Source: Lasiodiplodia sp. COLG20
Taxonomy: Eukaryota; Ascomycota; Dothideomycetes; Botryosphaeriales; Botryosphaeriaceae
Reading direction: 5' to 3'
Length of the DNA: 64,000 nt
Assembly (NCBI GenBank): GCA_009801085.1
Contig: VNWV01000006.1
Coordinates: 1,736,001-1,800,000 of the forward strand
In this document: positions 10,541 to 22,349 of the stretch, piece after piece
Position numbering within the stretch: the stretch's first letter is position 1
How the letters are laid out: each line of letters opens with the position of its first letter
The notes under the pieces: model-generated
The model's database searches: none
What the model was told of the DNA's origin: nothing
What the model saw: the letters and a program-made list of their open reading frames with translations, nothing else
Program-made: the position numbers and the translations under genes

Positions 10541-11809
10541 ATGAGTGTAAGCCTTAGCTCCGCCGCCCCAGAGCCCGCTCCTCCACCGCAAACTTCTCGC
10601 GCTCCCTCCGCCTTTCACATTGCTAAACCATGGCATCACAGTACGGAGGTTACGGCCAGGGCGGCTACGGCGGCCAGAATCCCTATGGCGGCAACGATGG
10701 AGGCTACGGCGACAAGAACGGCTACAGCAACCGTAAGATTCCGCCGCCCCCACGGCGCCTCACCGCGCGTTTGCGCCGTTACTAAGAGCGTAGCTTTCAC
10801 AGAGCCCGACTACGAGATGCAGGCCATGAACAACGGCGGCTTCGCTCAGCAGGCCGCCGACCCGAACGCCATCCTCAACGATTGCCAGGCCATTGACCGC
10901 GCCCTGGACCAGATCGATTCGCAGCTCGAGCAGCTGACGCGCCTGCACAAGTCGGCCGTCAACGAGCCCCTCGTTTACAAGAACCAGATTGACAACCTGA
11001 ACAATGAAATCATGACGGGCTACCGCGGCCTCGTCGACCGCATGAGGCGGATCAAGGGCATGCCCGAGTCGGGCGAGCCGCGCAACAAGCCGCAGGTCGG
11101 CCGCGTGGACCGCAGGCTCAAGAGCACCATCAACAAGTTCCAGGAGGTTGAGAGCAAGTTCAGGAAGGAGCTGCAGGAGAGCCAGGCCCGCCAGTACAGG
11201 ATCGTCCGCCCCGACGCGACCGACGAGGAGGTCAAGCAGGCGGTCGAGGACCCGAATGCGCAAATCTTCCAGCAAGCGGTATGTGGCGCCGAGACATGTC
11301 TTGGGTCCGGCCAAGCCTCCGGGATCGGAAATGCTAATTGTCTCGCGTCAAACAGATGTTGCAGAGCGATCGCCGGGGACAGGCGCAATCCGCGCTGCGT
11401 GCGGTCGAGGGCCGTCACAAGGAGATTCAGAAGATCGAACAACAGATGGTTGAGCTGGCACAGCTGTTCCAGGACCTGAACGAGATCGTCGTGCAGCAAG
11501 AGCCGCTCGTGGAGAACATTGAGCAGAAGGGCGAGGAGGTTCGCGACAACGTAGTCAAGGCCAATGAAGAGATCGCCGTCGCCATCGACAGCGCACGCGC
11601 CCGTAACCGGAAGAAGTGGTACTGCCTGGGCCTCGTTAGTAAGTGCATTTTCCCCACAAACCCACACACCTGTGCTTTGCATCCACACCGCTGTTCTGCA
11701 CGGTAGATCTTCCGGGGACGATAGTTGCTGATCATGCCACGCAGTCCTCATCCTCGTCATCATTGCTATCATCGTCGCCGTCGTCGTCGTCATGAACCAG
11801 AACAAATAA
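10541..11809 (+). CDS. SSO1: Plasma-membrane t-SNARE, syntaxin family (Sso1/Sso2-like)
   Basis: The proposed exons are 10541-10546, 10642-10732, 10803-11278, 11356-11638 and 11745-11809 (306 aa). The first coding exon is only ATG AGT, followed by a perfect GTAAGC donor; the acceptor at 10641 (TCACAG) gives MSYGGYGQGGYGG. An unspliced start at 10630 (MASQYGGYG) is the alternative. After a Gly/Tyr/Asn-rich head comes the helical Habc region (DRALDQIDSQLEQLTRLHKS). The SNARE motif contains VELAQLFQDLNEIVVQQEP with its zero-layer Gln. The last exon encodes the tail anchor (VILILVIIAIIVAVVVV) and a short NQNK end. It mediates fusion of secretory vesicles with the plasma membrane together with a Sec9/SNAP25 partner and a v-SNARE. 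Confidence 0.94.
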
Positions 11810-13944
11810 GTTATGATACCCCGAACCTAAGGAAGAGATGCAAAAAAGAACAAAAATGCGCCTCTGCGGAAACGATTTCTTTCAGTCCTTTCGTGAATCA
11901 TAGGCTCATCAGAAACGGTGAACTTTTGATTCATGCATGGAAACGGAGGAAAAAAAGGTTTAAAAATGGCCGGCATTCCTTGACGCAAAAAAAAAATAAT
12001 CAAACCAAAACACCCGCCAGAGGGTTCAATCAGGAAAGAAAGCATCCACGTAGATGTGACCCAGTGTACATTTTGAGCCGCTTTTATTTTATAATGCGGT
12101 CATCTCCCGATCATCATACAACACCGATTGCGCAGGCTTGGAAAGATGCAGGAGTTGAGGAATAGATTGATGGGGGCCTTGTGCTAACGGAAGTTGAGTG
12201 ATATCTTATGGGGGGGTTTCTTTGAGTGCTTTTCCTATCTTCCTTTTCTCTTTCCTCATCACCATCAACACCACCGCGCCGCCATATCTGGCCTGCACGC
12301 GATGGTTATGAGTTTTTTTTTTTCTTTTCTCCTCTAAGTGAACGAGAAATGGGAGACTTCATCTTTCATTGGGCGTTGGATTTCCCTTATTGTTTTATTC
12401 CCTTGCTCGTTTGTAGTGATATGTTTTTCCCTTTTTCCTTTTGCTTGCTTGCTGATTAGAGAGAGTCTGCTCGGTTTTGTGCGTGTTTGTTTTTGTTTGA
12501 CCATTGCCGGTTTTCATTGCTGGCGTAGGGAGGGCTGAGCAAACTATGCCTGTCTGTGTTTGATTGATTTGTTCATCGCGTAGGCAGTCGGTTGCAAAAC
12601 GAAGAGGTCGGCTTTACTACTTTTGTTGCTTTCGGGTTCTTGCGTTGCCTCTTTTTTCGGTACGTTCGATCTCGTGAAGGTAGTATGTCGAAGAGCGTAC
12701 TTTTTTCTAATAGCACGATTTTAATTGATGTGTTTTGATCGTTGATGAGTTGGTAGGATTTTCGCATCCTTTTCCCTTGACGGCGATGGAGAGAAAAGCC
12801 GATGCGGTGTGTCACGAGATTTCATGTCCTATATCGTACGGCAGATGTTGCAATGTTTCTGTGCTGGGCAGTTGAAGCGGATACCCAGATGTGAATTCAT
12901 TTTTCAAAGCTTTATAATGATATCTAAACATAGACTTCGATTACTGCGTGAGTAACTGTGTAATTTCTAGCAATGACAGAGTTGGTTTCAATATTTTGCA
13001 ACATACTGTGACATCACCATCAAGCATGGAAGGATCTTGTTTGAGTCGAGAACAGGAAACGACAAAGAGTTGTCATTCCATTTCGATTTGATGCTAGCGA
13101 GTAGAGGACAAGCGAAGGAAACGCTAGAGGGAAAAAACAAAAACGCCACCAGATCACTGAAGACCACATGCTTCCGATAAGCCCAGCCAAGCCCATCTAT
13201 CCCAAGGTATCCCACGCTATGCAAGAAAGAAGTGTGTTTGGGGGGAGAGAGAGGAAGGTAGTAGTCCAAAAATAGACCCAACAACCAAGATACCTGTCTG
13301 TGATCTCCATCCCCCGATGCCAAGCCGCAAAAAAAACGCCGTGCCCAATGCTGTGATATGCTATGTGGGGTATAGGAAGGGTCGTTGCTGTGGAAGGTAG
13401 TGGGTTGTGGCCATGCGCTGTCCCAAAAATAGAAACAAGTGGGGGCCGTGGTGGTGGTGCGAGCGTCAAGCGACCACCACTACCATCCATCTTTCGCGAC
13501 CAACAACAACTTCCAACCTCGGTAATTTTTTTATGTTTTTTTTGTGTGTGGGGCCGTGGGGCTCCATCTCTTGCGAGTTTCTGGTCTATGCTGAAGACAG
13601 GAAAAAAGGAATGCACTCGAGCCGATGAGGAAAAGAAAAAAAGGTGTTGCGAGTCGGTTCGTCCAGGGCAATGCTCTTGCGTGCAGCGGAGATCGTCAGG
13701 CAGTCCCGGGGATCTGCACTCCGATTGGCGACGTAGCGAGTCGCGAGTGAGATTTGGAGAGACGAGATCCGGAGGCGTAGGGCAGATCACGGGGCGATTG
13801 GATCGCCAGGATTTTGGAGATCGCATCTTGTGGAACCGCCGCTTGGTCACTCTCCCCGCTCTCCACTACAGTCCGGCGAGTGTGGACGTAGATAGAAAGG
13901 AAATAATACTGTAACGGGCAGGAGGAGAGTGTGGAGGAGAGCAT
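11810..13944. other. 2.1-kb gene-free stretch
   Basis: It is the 3' flank of the syntaxin gene (11810 to about 12500, with T-rich tracts) followed by convergent 3' flank of the small minus-strand gene at 13945. There are many homopolymer runs and no frame with coding character on either strand. Confidence 0.5.
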
Positions 13945-14163
13945 TTATTTCCAGTAGCCAGTGTTGTCGCGGGAAGTCGTGTCGTAAGTCTGGCCGCCCT
14001 GGGTAATCTTAGGCGGTTGCGAGCCAGGCTTCGTGCCGTAGCCCCGCGTGGGCTTCATGGATGAGGCCGTCGCTGCAGACGAGGCGTAGTAGTGAGAAGA
14101 GGATGAGGAAGGCGAGTAGTAGGCAGCCTGGGCCTTCTTGGATCCGTAGGAGTAGGAGTCCAT
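13945..14163 (-). CDS. Small Ser/Tyr-rich protein, 72 aa
   Basis: This is an intact frame with a favourable start context (CAACATGGAC). Composition is low-complexity: MDSYSYGSKK, then SPSSSSSHYYASSAATASS, a basic RGYGTKPGSQPPK segment, and a C-terminal DTTSRDNTGYWK. There is no signal peptide or membrane segment. The upstream minus-strand sequence is 5'-UTR-like. I know no function. It is kept because of the clean start and non-random composition, but a chance frame cannot be excluded. Confidence 0.5.
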   Translation of the reverse strand: MDSYSYGSKKAQAAYYSPSSSSSHYYASSAATASSMKPTRGYGTKPGSQPPKITQGGQTYDTTSRDNTGYWK

Positions 14164-15830
14164 GTTGGTTGTTGTAGATTTGCTTTTGACGGGGGCTTGG
14201 TTTAAGGTCGTGGTGGAGAGTGATGAGGTGAGTGCGGATGAGGCTTGCTGGCGTATGTTGGAGAGTGTTGGACAGTGGCTTTAAGGATGCGAACCGGTTG
14301 GTGAATTGTTTGTTGGTGGTAGGGATAGCGGCAGTTGGTGAGAGAAGGATGCCTTTATAACTCAGGTTCAGACCTCAGTCTGACAGCCATGGCCAGGCAG
14401 GCTTCGAGCAAAAACGCCAATGCGCATTCCAACAGGCGGCGCTGCCTTGGAGGGTGTGACTGTGCGAGGCGGTGTTGGTTTTCGAAGGCCGCCCCCAAAG
14501 GACCAACACCGCCAGGCGCAAGGCAGACCCCATTGCGGCGTTCGAACAAAAACCAGGAACCAGCGCTTGCGAGTGGCCTGGACGGCGAGACAGAGTCATA
14601 GCGCGCAGTTGAGATTACGGTGGGCTTTCGCGCAAGGCATCATGAGGGCGATTTTGCGCAGCTGCGCGAAAGAAGCGGAAAGGCGCAGGCTCCAACCACG
14701 AAAGATAACGAGCGATGACTGGACATCAGGCACGAGAAGCCACACTTTACAGGCAGCACAATTGATTCATGACGCTGAAGGATTTAGTTCAAGGCTGCAA
14801 AGGCCAAAACCCGCGAACCCAAGGCCAAAGCGGTTGACCGTGAGCGGCGCAAAAGAGGCAGTGCAAAGCTGGCTGACCGATTGCTGCCTTGATGGACGGC
14901 GGGCTCCGGGGCTGTTCAGCGACAAGAACCACGCCGTTCGGGCGGCGCGCGCACGAAGCGGCGTCGGGCCGCATCAGAATAGCAGTCGCAGTGGAGCCGA
15001 AAAGCATGAGAATAGGCGCGGGAGAACGATCGAGGAAGGCTGTGGGGGGCGGAGAGGTGGTGTGCAGTGCGGCTCGGGGGTGGGGGCAGCGGCTAAGCCC
15101 AGCTGGGCCAGCTGGGCCACTGCGACTTCCCCAAATAAATCATCGCTTCGCCGCCCGTGGTGGTGTTGGACACACCACCTGTGCTCTTGTCTCTCCTGTT
15201 TTTATCTGGACCCACTGCTCGCCGTCGCGGGGTGCTATTTTGACCGCTGGCCCGCTCTTTTCTTGGACTCTGGTATGTATGAGCCAGCGCCGCTCGCGTG
15301 CGCCGTCGCGGCGGTGCCTGAAAACCACTGCTAAAGAAAGACTCAACACGTGCGATCAGTTGAAACCGTCTGCGACCGCAAGCAGCCAACCAGAAGGCCG
15401 TCGCCTCGGAGCTGGTTCCTCGAATTTCCCGATTTCCGCTTGTCCTCGGCGTTCGCTCGGGTTTGCGGCAGAGTGGTCCCGTCAGGTTCCCCTTCTGGCT
15501 TCTGGCGCCAAGTAGTTCGCACATAACCCAACACAGATCCTCCGCAATCCACTCGTTCGTGTCAAGGGTCCTGTCCAAGATCTGTGTTTCTCTTCTCCGC
15601 ATTTCGAATCTCGTGGATCGTCCGTTCCCTGCCGTTGTTGTTTAAGCTTAATCCCACCACACTGTCCGGCCAAGATACGTCACTGCTGCCCATCCCACAT
15701 CAGCTATCTGATCCAGCCCTCTCACCGACTGCTTTTTGATCGACCTTCTTTAATCATTCGCACGTCACTTGACCCTCTCGATGACGGCTTCTGGAAATTC
15801 GAAAAGGTGGCCTGAATCGCCAACGACGCC
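14164..15830. other. Gene-free GC-rich stretch
   Basis: Several frames over 200 codons exist on both strands (for example 14420-15334 +). They overlap one another and are rich in Arg, Ala and Gly as expected for random GC-rich DNA. The last 200 bases are pyrimidine-rich and could be the leader of the candidate gene at 15831. Confidence 0.4.
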
Positions 15831-16227
15831 ATGCCGCGGCAGCTAAGCTCTACTCAAGCTTCGCGCCCAAGACCTGTGGGACAGCCAGCGACGGCGCGCG
15901 ACAGTTCATACATCGCGTCTACCGCATCGAGTAAGACGGCCCAGGCGGGGCCAGAGTAACGGGGCCGATCCCAGTTGACCCCGCGAAGCTTCCCCAGTTT
16001 TTTCACTGGTTCCGAGGTTTGTAGCCGGAGGCTCAAAACGCGGGAGGACCGCAGGGCCGAGGCTGTCAGCCAACGAGAGGCTCCAATGCACCATCGCCAT
16101 GTACGGGCTAATGGAAGAATGCATCAGTGATGAGTGCGAGACTGATCTGCGATTTGTCCAGACTCCGGCGACCGTCACTGCGATCGGAAGCCATTATGCG
16201 AAAAGAAAAGCTCATGCAATGGCTTGA
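15831..16227 (+). CDS. Candidate two-exon small protein, 100 aa
   Basis: The reading is exon 15831-15930, an intron at 15931-16024 (GTAAGA donor, TTTGTAG acceptor, 94 nt), and exon 16025-16227 ending in TGA. The joint is in phase. The protein starts MPRQLSSTQASRPRPVGQ, passes through DSSYIASTAS, then a basic GGSKRGRT segment. Its second half looks folded and non-random (SANERLQCTIAMYGLMEEC, then FVQTPATVTAIGSHYAKRK). The upstream 180 bases are T/C-rich like a leader. No family is recognised. The exons are too short to show as long frames, so the gene is easy to miss. It rests on splice motifs and composition only. Confidence 0.42.
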
Positions 16228-18364
16228 CTTGGCGCGGCGCAAGACTTTAGCAGCTCATTGGCACAAGCTTGAGTGCGGATGGCGTTCGCGACACCGAGTG
16301 TGGCGCATCTTTCAACGAAACACTCAGGCAATTTGGACGAATCCTTCGAGGGCGCTGTGCCGCCGGCACGACCACGTTGCCCGCATGTCGCACGCCAATG
16401 CATGGTCAGCGACTTCAGCCGCAGATCCAATGCTCCTGCAGGGCCTCCGACGGAAAAATTGGGATGATCAACAAGGTGTGGAGGGACGACGAATGCCCCG
16501 TTCATCTTCCACGCAATGCGTCTCCTTACCACGCCACCCCCTCGGCGTAGGCGATGCTCGATTGTGATTTCTGTTCGCAATGGACAGCGGTGTGCAAGGA
16601 ATCCCTTGCCAGCGCAGCTAGTTAGGGCGATGCTGTGTATTATTTCCGTGGTGTGGACACGAGGCGCGAGCGTAGGATTCGATGCGTGGAGGGGGAGTGC
16701 CAGCATGGTCGCTCAAAACAGGCTAAAGTCAGCCGGGGAACAACTACTTTAGCTCCCTCCCTCTAATCCCGGCTGCCGTAGAGCTGGGACGAGGCCAGCC
16801 TCCGTACACGGCTCGAGCCCTGATGGGCGCGAAATTGCGATCAAGCGCCGTCACGGCCGCGACGGGCATAGCAGGCAGCCATGGAGGGCGGGAGTACGAG
16901 TCGCGTGCCGACAGTAGCGCTGAAGAAACTTTCTGGATTACGCCTCAACGGGCATCCTCAACGTCGGCATGCCTGTCGTGCGGCGAGCACCTGAGAATCG
17001 GCTGGTGGGGAGAGGGGCGGCACGACAAAAGAGGCCAACTGGGAATGGATGGAGGGTCCGAGGCTGCAGGGCAGCACGGAGCGCTGATGAGCCGGCCCGA
17101 ACTCCTGCAGTTTTACGGGTCGAGGGTCGCTGCCATAATTGTGGTAGTGCGTCCGGCCATGCCTTTGCTGACGCAGCTCCCGTTGACCCGATAGAGAGAG
17201 GTCGCGACGGTTTCATCAAGGATTTGCGGAATGGTAATCGACCGATGGCGGGGCTCGGGCGCAGCTAGCGAGGGTCTGTCGCCTCCGGAGGCTCAATCGC
17301 TCGCCCCGCCAGCTCGCTGCCAGCATCCGGTGCGTCCGCCAGCTCCCAATGCCCGCACGACTTGACGTTTGCCGAGCGTCGTATCCGCCAGCCTTTGCAC
17401 CGAGGGCGGAGGCAGCTGCACGCCGCCAACTGTGTAGATCCACGTGAGGCCCAGCGTGATGCCGCGCCGCTCCGCCTGGGCGCTGGGCATTGGCTGTTCG
17501 TCGATAGTTTCCCATGTCAAAACCTTGCCTGGCAGCAGCGCCGGGTCCTCGTGGTGCCTGGGGTGTTTCTGGCGGTGCCGGGATGGCAAGCCAGCCTCGC
17601 GACCGTGCCCTCGGCCGGCGTCCCTGCGTGGGATGGAATGGCCCGCGGGCTTGACAAATGGGAATTCTCGCAGCGGGCTGCACCTGCCAGGAGGGCAGTT
17701 GGTCCACGTCCCCTGCTGCGGGCTGAGATGAGACGACGCCGCAGCGCTGCGGCACAGCGGGCAGCGAGCGGAGACGGCGACGGGGGCCTTGAGAACGGAT
17801 TGGCAGGACGACCGGCTGGACGACCGGCAGCCGGCGAGGTGGACTGACGCTGAGCTTGGAGGCGTGCTGGGCGGTGCTTGGACGGCTTGGGTGAGCCATG
17901 CGGCGCCATGACAATTTCCATGTTCCCAAGTGCAGCGCGCCTCGGCAGGCAGCCTTCCCCAGACGATGACGGCGCAGAGGGGCGATCCCGTGCGCCCGGC
18001 TTGTCGCCCACTCGCGCGCTGACTGGCCGACAGGGTGCGTGTGGGTACGTGGAGAATGCTTCTGGCGTAATGAATCTGCTGCCGAGACGAGCCCACCAGC
18101 TTTACCCGCCCACGGCCACCGCACCTCGACCCGCCCGCGCTAGAGTCTCCGCAGAATCGCTGTCACCATGTATTTATACGGCTCCGTGCCCCAAGCTGCT
18201 CTACCTCCCTCCCTGGTGTCACCCACGAATCGCGCAGGCCGGCCCAATTGGATATAAACGCGAAGGACTCCCCAAGCCCCCTTGCACCCCAATTCCTCGA
18301 CTCTTCCTCGCCTGGCGCATAAGAGCATTCCGTCCTCCTCAGTCGCAGGCCGCCCCAAGCAACC
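16228..18364. other. 2.1-kb gene-free GC-rich stretch
   Basis: It lies upstream of the acetate transporter gene. Long frames such as 17216-18124 (-) are Arg/Ala/Pro-rich shadows of one another. The last 120 bases are C/T-rich, consistent with a promoter and leader. Carbon-source control elements are plausible here, but I cannot name a site. Confidence 0.4.
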
Positions 18365-19415
18365 ATGTCTACCAACCCTGTAAGCCTGCTTACCTCGCGC
18401 TCTGCAAGACATAGCACTAACATCTCGCAGGACACCAAGGAAATCAACGGTACCAACGGTACTTCCGGTACTGACCATGCCGCTCTTCCGCCTAAGCAGC
18501 GAGTGCCCTACGACTATGGTGGCAACCCGCTGGCGCACATCGCGACTAACGACCCGTCAATGCGCCTTCCAGCTTTCGGCGGCGAGTTCCAGCCTGGCCT
18601 CTACCGCGCTCCCAAGAAGGACTTCGCCAACCCTGCTCCTTTGGGCCTGTCGGCTTTCGCTCTCACCACTTTCGTCTTGTCTCTGATCAACATGGGCACC
18701 CGTGGCATCGCCCACCCCAACATCGTCGTCGCCCTTGCCTACGGTTACGGTGGTCTCGTCCAGCTGCTCGCCGGTATGTGGGAGATGGCTGTCGGCAACA
18801 CCTTTGGTGCTACCGCCCTCTCCTCGTACGGCGGTTTCTGGATTTCGTTTGCCATCATCCTGACCCCTGGCGGCTTCAACATTGTCTCAACCCTCGAAGA
18901 CACGACTGAGGGCGGCTCCGATGCGATGTTCCTCAACTCCTTTGGTCTTTACCTGATGGTGAGCTCTAAAACTACAAGAGACCCAAGAAGTGCATTCGCT
19001 AATCAATCTCCTGTAGGGCTGGTTCATCTTCACCTTCATCCTGCTCATCTGTACTCTGCGCTCGACTGTGGCTTTCTTCTTCCTCTTCTGCACGCTCGAC
19101 TTTGCCTTCCTCATGCTGGGTATCGGCTACCTGAAGCACGACGGCAGCGCGCCCCACTCCGGGCTCATCAAGGCCGGTGGTGCGTTTGGTATTCTGGCCG
19201 CCTTCGCCGCCTGGTACAATGCCCTTGCCGGTATCGCCGACTCGAGCAACAGGTATGCTCTCCTCCGTACCCCTATCTTGACCGTGACCAGTTGACTGAT
19301 ACACCCGAGAAGCTTCTTCGTCATTCCCGTTGCCCACTTCCCCTGGTCCGACAAAGGCCGCGAGAGACGCGCCAAGGTCAACAACAGCGCTGCGCGTGCC
19401 GAGCAGGCTGTTTAG
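18365..19415 (+). CDS. Acetate transporter, GPR1/FUN34/YaaH (AceTr) family
   Basis: Exons 18365-18379, 18431-18958, 19017-19252 and 19313-19415 give 293 aa. The first coding exon is just MSTNP; its 51-nt intron is in frame, so the unspliced frame stays open. The family signature NPAPLGLSAFALTTFVLS opens the first of six membrane helices. Others include IVVALAYGYGGLVQLLAGMW, GGFWISFAIILTPGGF, WFIFTFILLICTL, FFFLFCTLDFAFLMLG and GAFGILAAFAAWYNALAG. The protein ends SFFVIPVAHFPWSDKGRE with a short cytosolic tail. Relatives (Aspergillus AcpA, yeast Ato1/Ady2) import acetate across the plasma membrane with protons. The hydrophilic N-terminus has an Asn/Gly/Thr-rich stretch. Confidence 0.95.
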
Positions 19416-21663
19416 ACCAGACCACCCCCAACATCTCTATCATGGAACGTCGGATACACTCACATTTTCGACACGTCATTTCTTGTTTTATTTACCAATG
19501 ATATACTACTAATGTGCTCCTCTTGGCTGGAGCCAAGGGGGTTGGGAACTATCCGGGACGTTGGGGATCAATTCTGAGAGAAAGAATGTCTCTGGCGTAT
19601 GTGCGGAGGGGAAAAGGAAAGCGCTGGATATCCGCGACGGCAAGGGTTGCTTCGTATTCTTTTTTACTGTTTATGCCATCCAAAGATACCACAGTTCTAA
19701 TATGGTTTTGACATACTCTGTCCTTTTTCCCTTATCTTCCTCTCCGTTTCTTCTGCGCGCTTTTTCTCTCCGTCTCCTTCACCGCATTCGATCTGCATTC
19801 GGCCGGCCCCTCTCAACACTGATGATGTCGTTGATGTGACTAAAAGCCTTTCCCCTTCTCTTCCAAGCCGCGCCTCGGCGCCTGGGCAGAGCAGCCAGCC
19901 CTAACGCCGGTGACGGAAGGCGCGGTGCTTGGCCAGGGCGGTGGCGCCGCCCCCAATGGCCGCTGACTCGCGAGGCCCGGCATGTTTCCATCGAGCCTAG
20001 CCTCGCCAAGGTGGGGAAGCTGAGCGCAATTCCCGATTGCTACAACAGCACAGATTCCAGAAGCAGCACTTTTTGTTCTTGGTGTGCGATCGTCGGATGG
20101 TGTGTGCGCACGCGCCGCGCAACTGTGAAGAAGGATCCAATCCCATGCACGATGGCACAATAATCGGTTCACTCATCTTTTACGTCACCCGTCGTCAATA
20201 AAGACAACCAACGCCGTGTCCATCCGCTCGAGCGCAAGCACCCCACGTCACGCGCTCCGGAGCAGACCGTTCGCGCTCGAGGACGCGCGCGCGCTTGACA
20301 GGGTTCACCCAAGGTTGGCTGTCGTGTTCGTTCGATAATCATCAACAGGGTCACTCCACATCCTCGGACTGCTAAGTGGCTTGTTGGTTTTCTCGGCTAT
20401 TATTGCAGATGCCAACTTCCTTTTTCCTCCCTGGCGCTGGGGGAGCGGAGGAGGTCCGCGCGTACGGGCGCACGGGGCATAGGGTACATACACGTCGGTC
20501 GCTCTGCTCAATGCAGGCGTGTACACAAAAAACGGAACTACTGCAGTGCCGAACACAAGGGACGGCGTGTCTTAGACAGCTCCTGGACCTGGTTGTCGGA
20601 ATGAACGGTATGTGCGCCTGTCGTGCACCAACGGCGAGACCGAGGATCGTCTCGAAGACAGGGGCCTCGTGTTTTCTTACTTCTTCTCTTGGACTGCATT
20701 TAAGCTTCCAAGCGACGGACGATCACATTTTTCTTGACTTGACTTCATGCGGACCAGACGATGGATAGTAGTGAATCCTGCGTGTAACGTCGCTCGAATC
20801 CAGATCTCTCTTTCCTTGCATGTGGATCTCTGGGGCTTAACCAGGTATGGGGAAGCGCGGCTACCCCGGGCCCGGCGGCGGGATGCCGCAGCGGTTCCTT
20901 CTTGTTTGTGTGGACGGGGTCGATCTCCGTGTAGTGCTTTTTTCCTCTTTTCTTTTTCTATCCTCCGCGCTTCACATGCTGCGGGACCTATCCGAAGAAT
21001 TTAGGGGGACATGAACCAAAATGCACGTCTGGTATAATGTTGGGACTATAGAGGGAAGCTGTGGCATGTGACGAGTCAAGAATTCGAGGTTAGAATAACG
21101 CTTGCTTGTCTCGGTAGCGTGGCATTCCTGCCCAAAGAGGCTTCCGACTCGTTGGGGCGCGGAGCAATATCATGGCCCACTAGCCTGCGTCAAAACTGCG
21201 CGAACAAATCCTACGCTGTCACGGCCTCTTTCTTCCTTCCCGTTCAAGGTTCTCCCATGAAGCGGAAGTCAGGAACGGCAACCCACAGCCTCGGGACGAA
21301 GCGATTCATGCAAGATGACTCGAGAAGCTCCATTTTTCATCGGCCTTGGCACACTGGTCAAGCTTTCGTCGTACAGACCCGTTACAGCTCCATTCTTGGC
21401 GCGCCCGTGGGACCCTGATGGGCAGGGTGAACCAGGGCAAAACTCTCTCGAGCCTCCTCCTGCCGGAAGGCGTGCCAAGAAGAGGCGTGTAAATGTTGCT
21501 TTTACATGCCGATCCCCACTACTTTTACTGCCCGCTGCTCGCTATTTCGCCTTTTGTAGCACTGGACAATACGGGCCTGCAGCCTGAGTCGGTGGACATC
21601 CCCTTTGTTTTTGTGCCTCTCTCTCTCTCTTTCTCTTTTACGCGCGGCACGGGCATGCAGATC
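19416..21663. other. 2.2-kb gene-free stretch
   Basis: It is the 3' flank of the transporter gene and of the minus-strand BolA gene. It contains T-rich and CT-repeat tracts (for example near 21620-21640) but no frame with recognisable content. Confidence 0.5.
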
Positions 21664-22349
21664 CTATGATCGACAAGTCACAGCGGCCGACATGGCGCGC
21701 TGCTCCTCCTCCGGGGTGCGGGTGCGCAGCTGCAGCGCATGGATGCCGCCCTCCTTGGCCATCTCATCCCTCATGAGCGAGTAGATCATGCGATGTCTCG
21801 CCGGCTGCATCTTTCCGCGGAAGGCTTCCGAGACGACGTTGACCCTGGAAAGAAAAAAGCGGCCGCCCGCGGACCAAAAGTCTAAGCGCATTGTCTCTCT
21901 CTAAACAAGATGTGTATCACGGCGGCGGCGACGACGGGGGAGCGGGTGGCTGGGTGATGGTGATGGCAATGGAGCGGCGCAGTACGTACCGGAAGTGCGT
22001 CTGTGAGGTTGGCCGTGTGCGACGGTTAGCTTCAGGTCGAGACATGATGCGGTGTACTGCTTTGCTTGTGGGTGTGGACGGAGCGGCCAACGCACCTCTC
22101 TAGACGTCACGCCTTGCATAGCTTTATGGTGGGCATGTAGGTGCGAATCATTGAAGATTTCGAGCGACGTGGGCTTGAGCGTCTCGTTGATCTGTGGTGG
22201 GAGCCAGAGCTGTTAGCCGTGCGGTCCGGGTGTCCGGAGGTGAGTCGTGCCTTTGCGCGCAGGGAGTCCTCCATCGGGGTCATTGACTGGGCCATGGCTG
22301 ATAGTTGGCGTCGCGCGGGGCCGCGGAGGAGAGCTGCTCGCTGCAACAT
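21664..22349 (-). CDS. BolA-like protein, probably mitochondrial (BOL1/BOLA1 type)
   Basis: Exons are 22349-22251, 22191-22096, 22000-21990 and 21844-21664 (128 aa). BolA core motifs run across them: MTPMEDSLRAK, then TSLEIFNDSHLHAHHKAMQG, THFR, and VNVVSEAFRGKMQPARHRMI followed by GGIHALQLRTRTPEE. BolA proteins work with monothiol glutaredoxins in Fe-S cluster delivery. The N-terminus MLQRAALLRGPARRQLSAM looks like a mitochondrial presequence; an in-frame ATG at 22478 would add 43 Arg/Ser/Pro-rich residues and is the alternative start. Two splicing oddities: intron 1 (22250-22192) begins GC rather than GT but has CTAAC and CACAG, and exon 3 is only 11 nt (THFR plus part of a codon). Intron 2 has GTGCGT, GCTAAC and CACAG. 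Confidence 0.92.

Noticed and set aside
13197..13850. 217-codon frame on the minus strand
   Set aside because: Arg/Pro/Ser-rich with F-runs from T tracts, overlapped by a plus-strand frame of similar length; no motif or plausible start context.
14420..15334. 304-codon plus-strand frame
   Set aside because: Composition (Arg, Ala, Gly) is that of random GC-rich DNA; frames in other phases and on the other strand are just as open.
17216..18124. 302-codon minus-strand frame in the acetate transporter upstream region
   Set aside because: Several overlapping frames of similar length on both strands, none with recognisable content.
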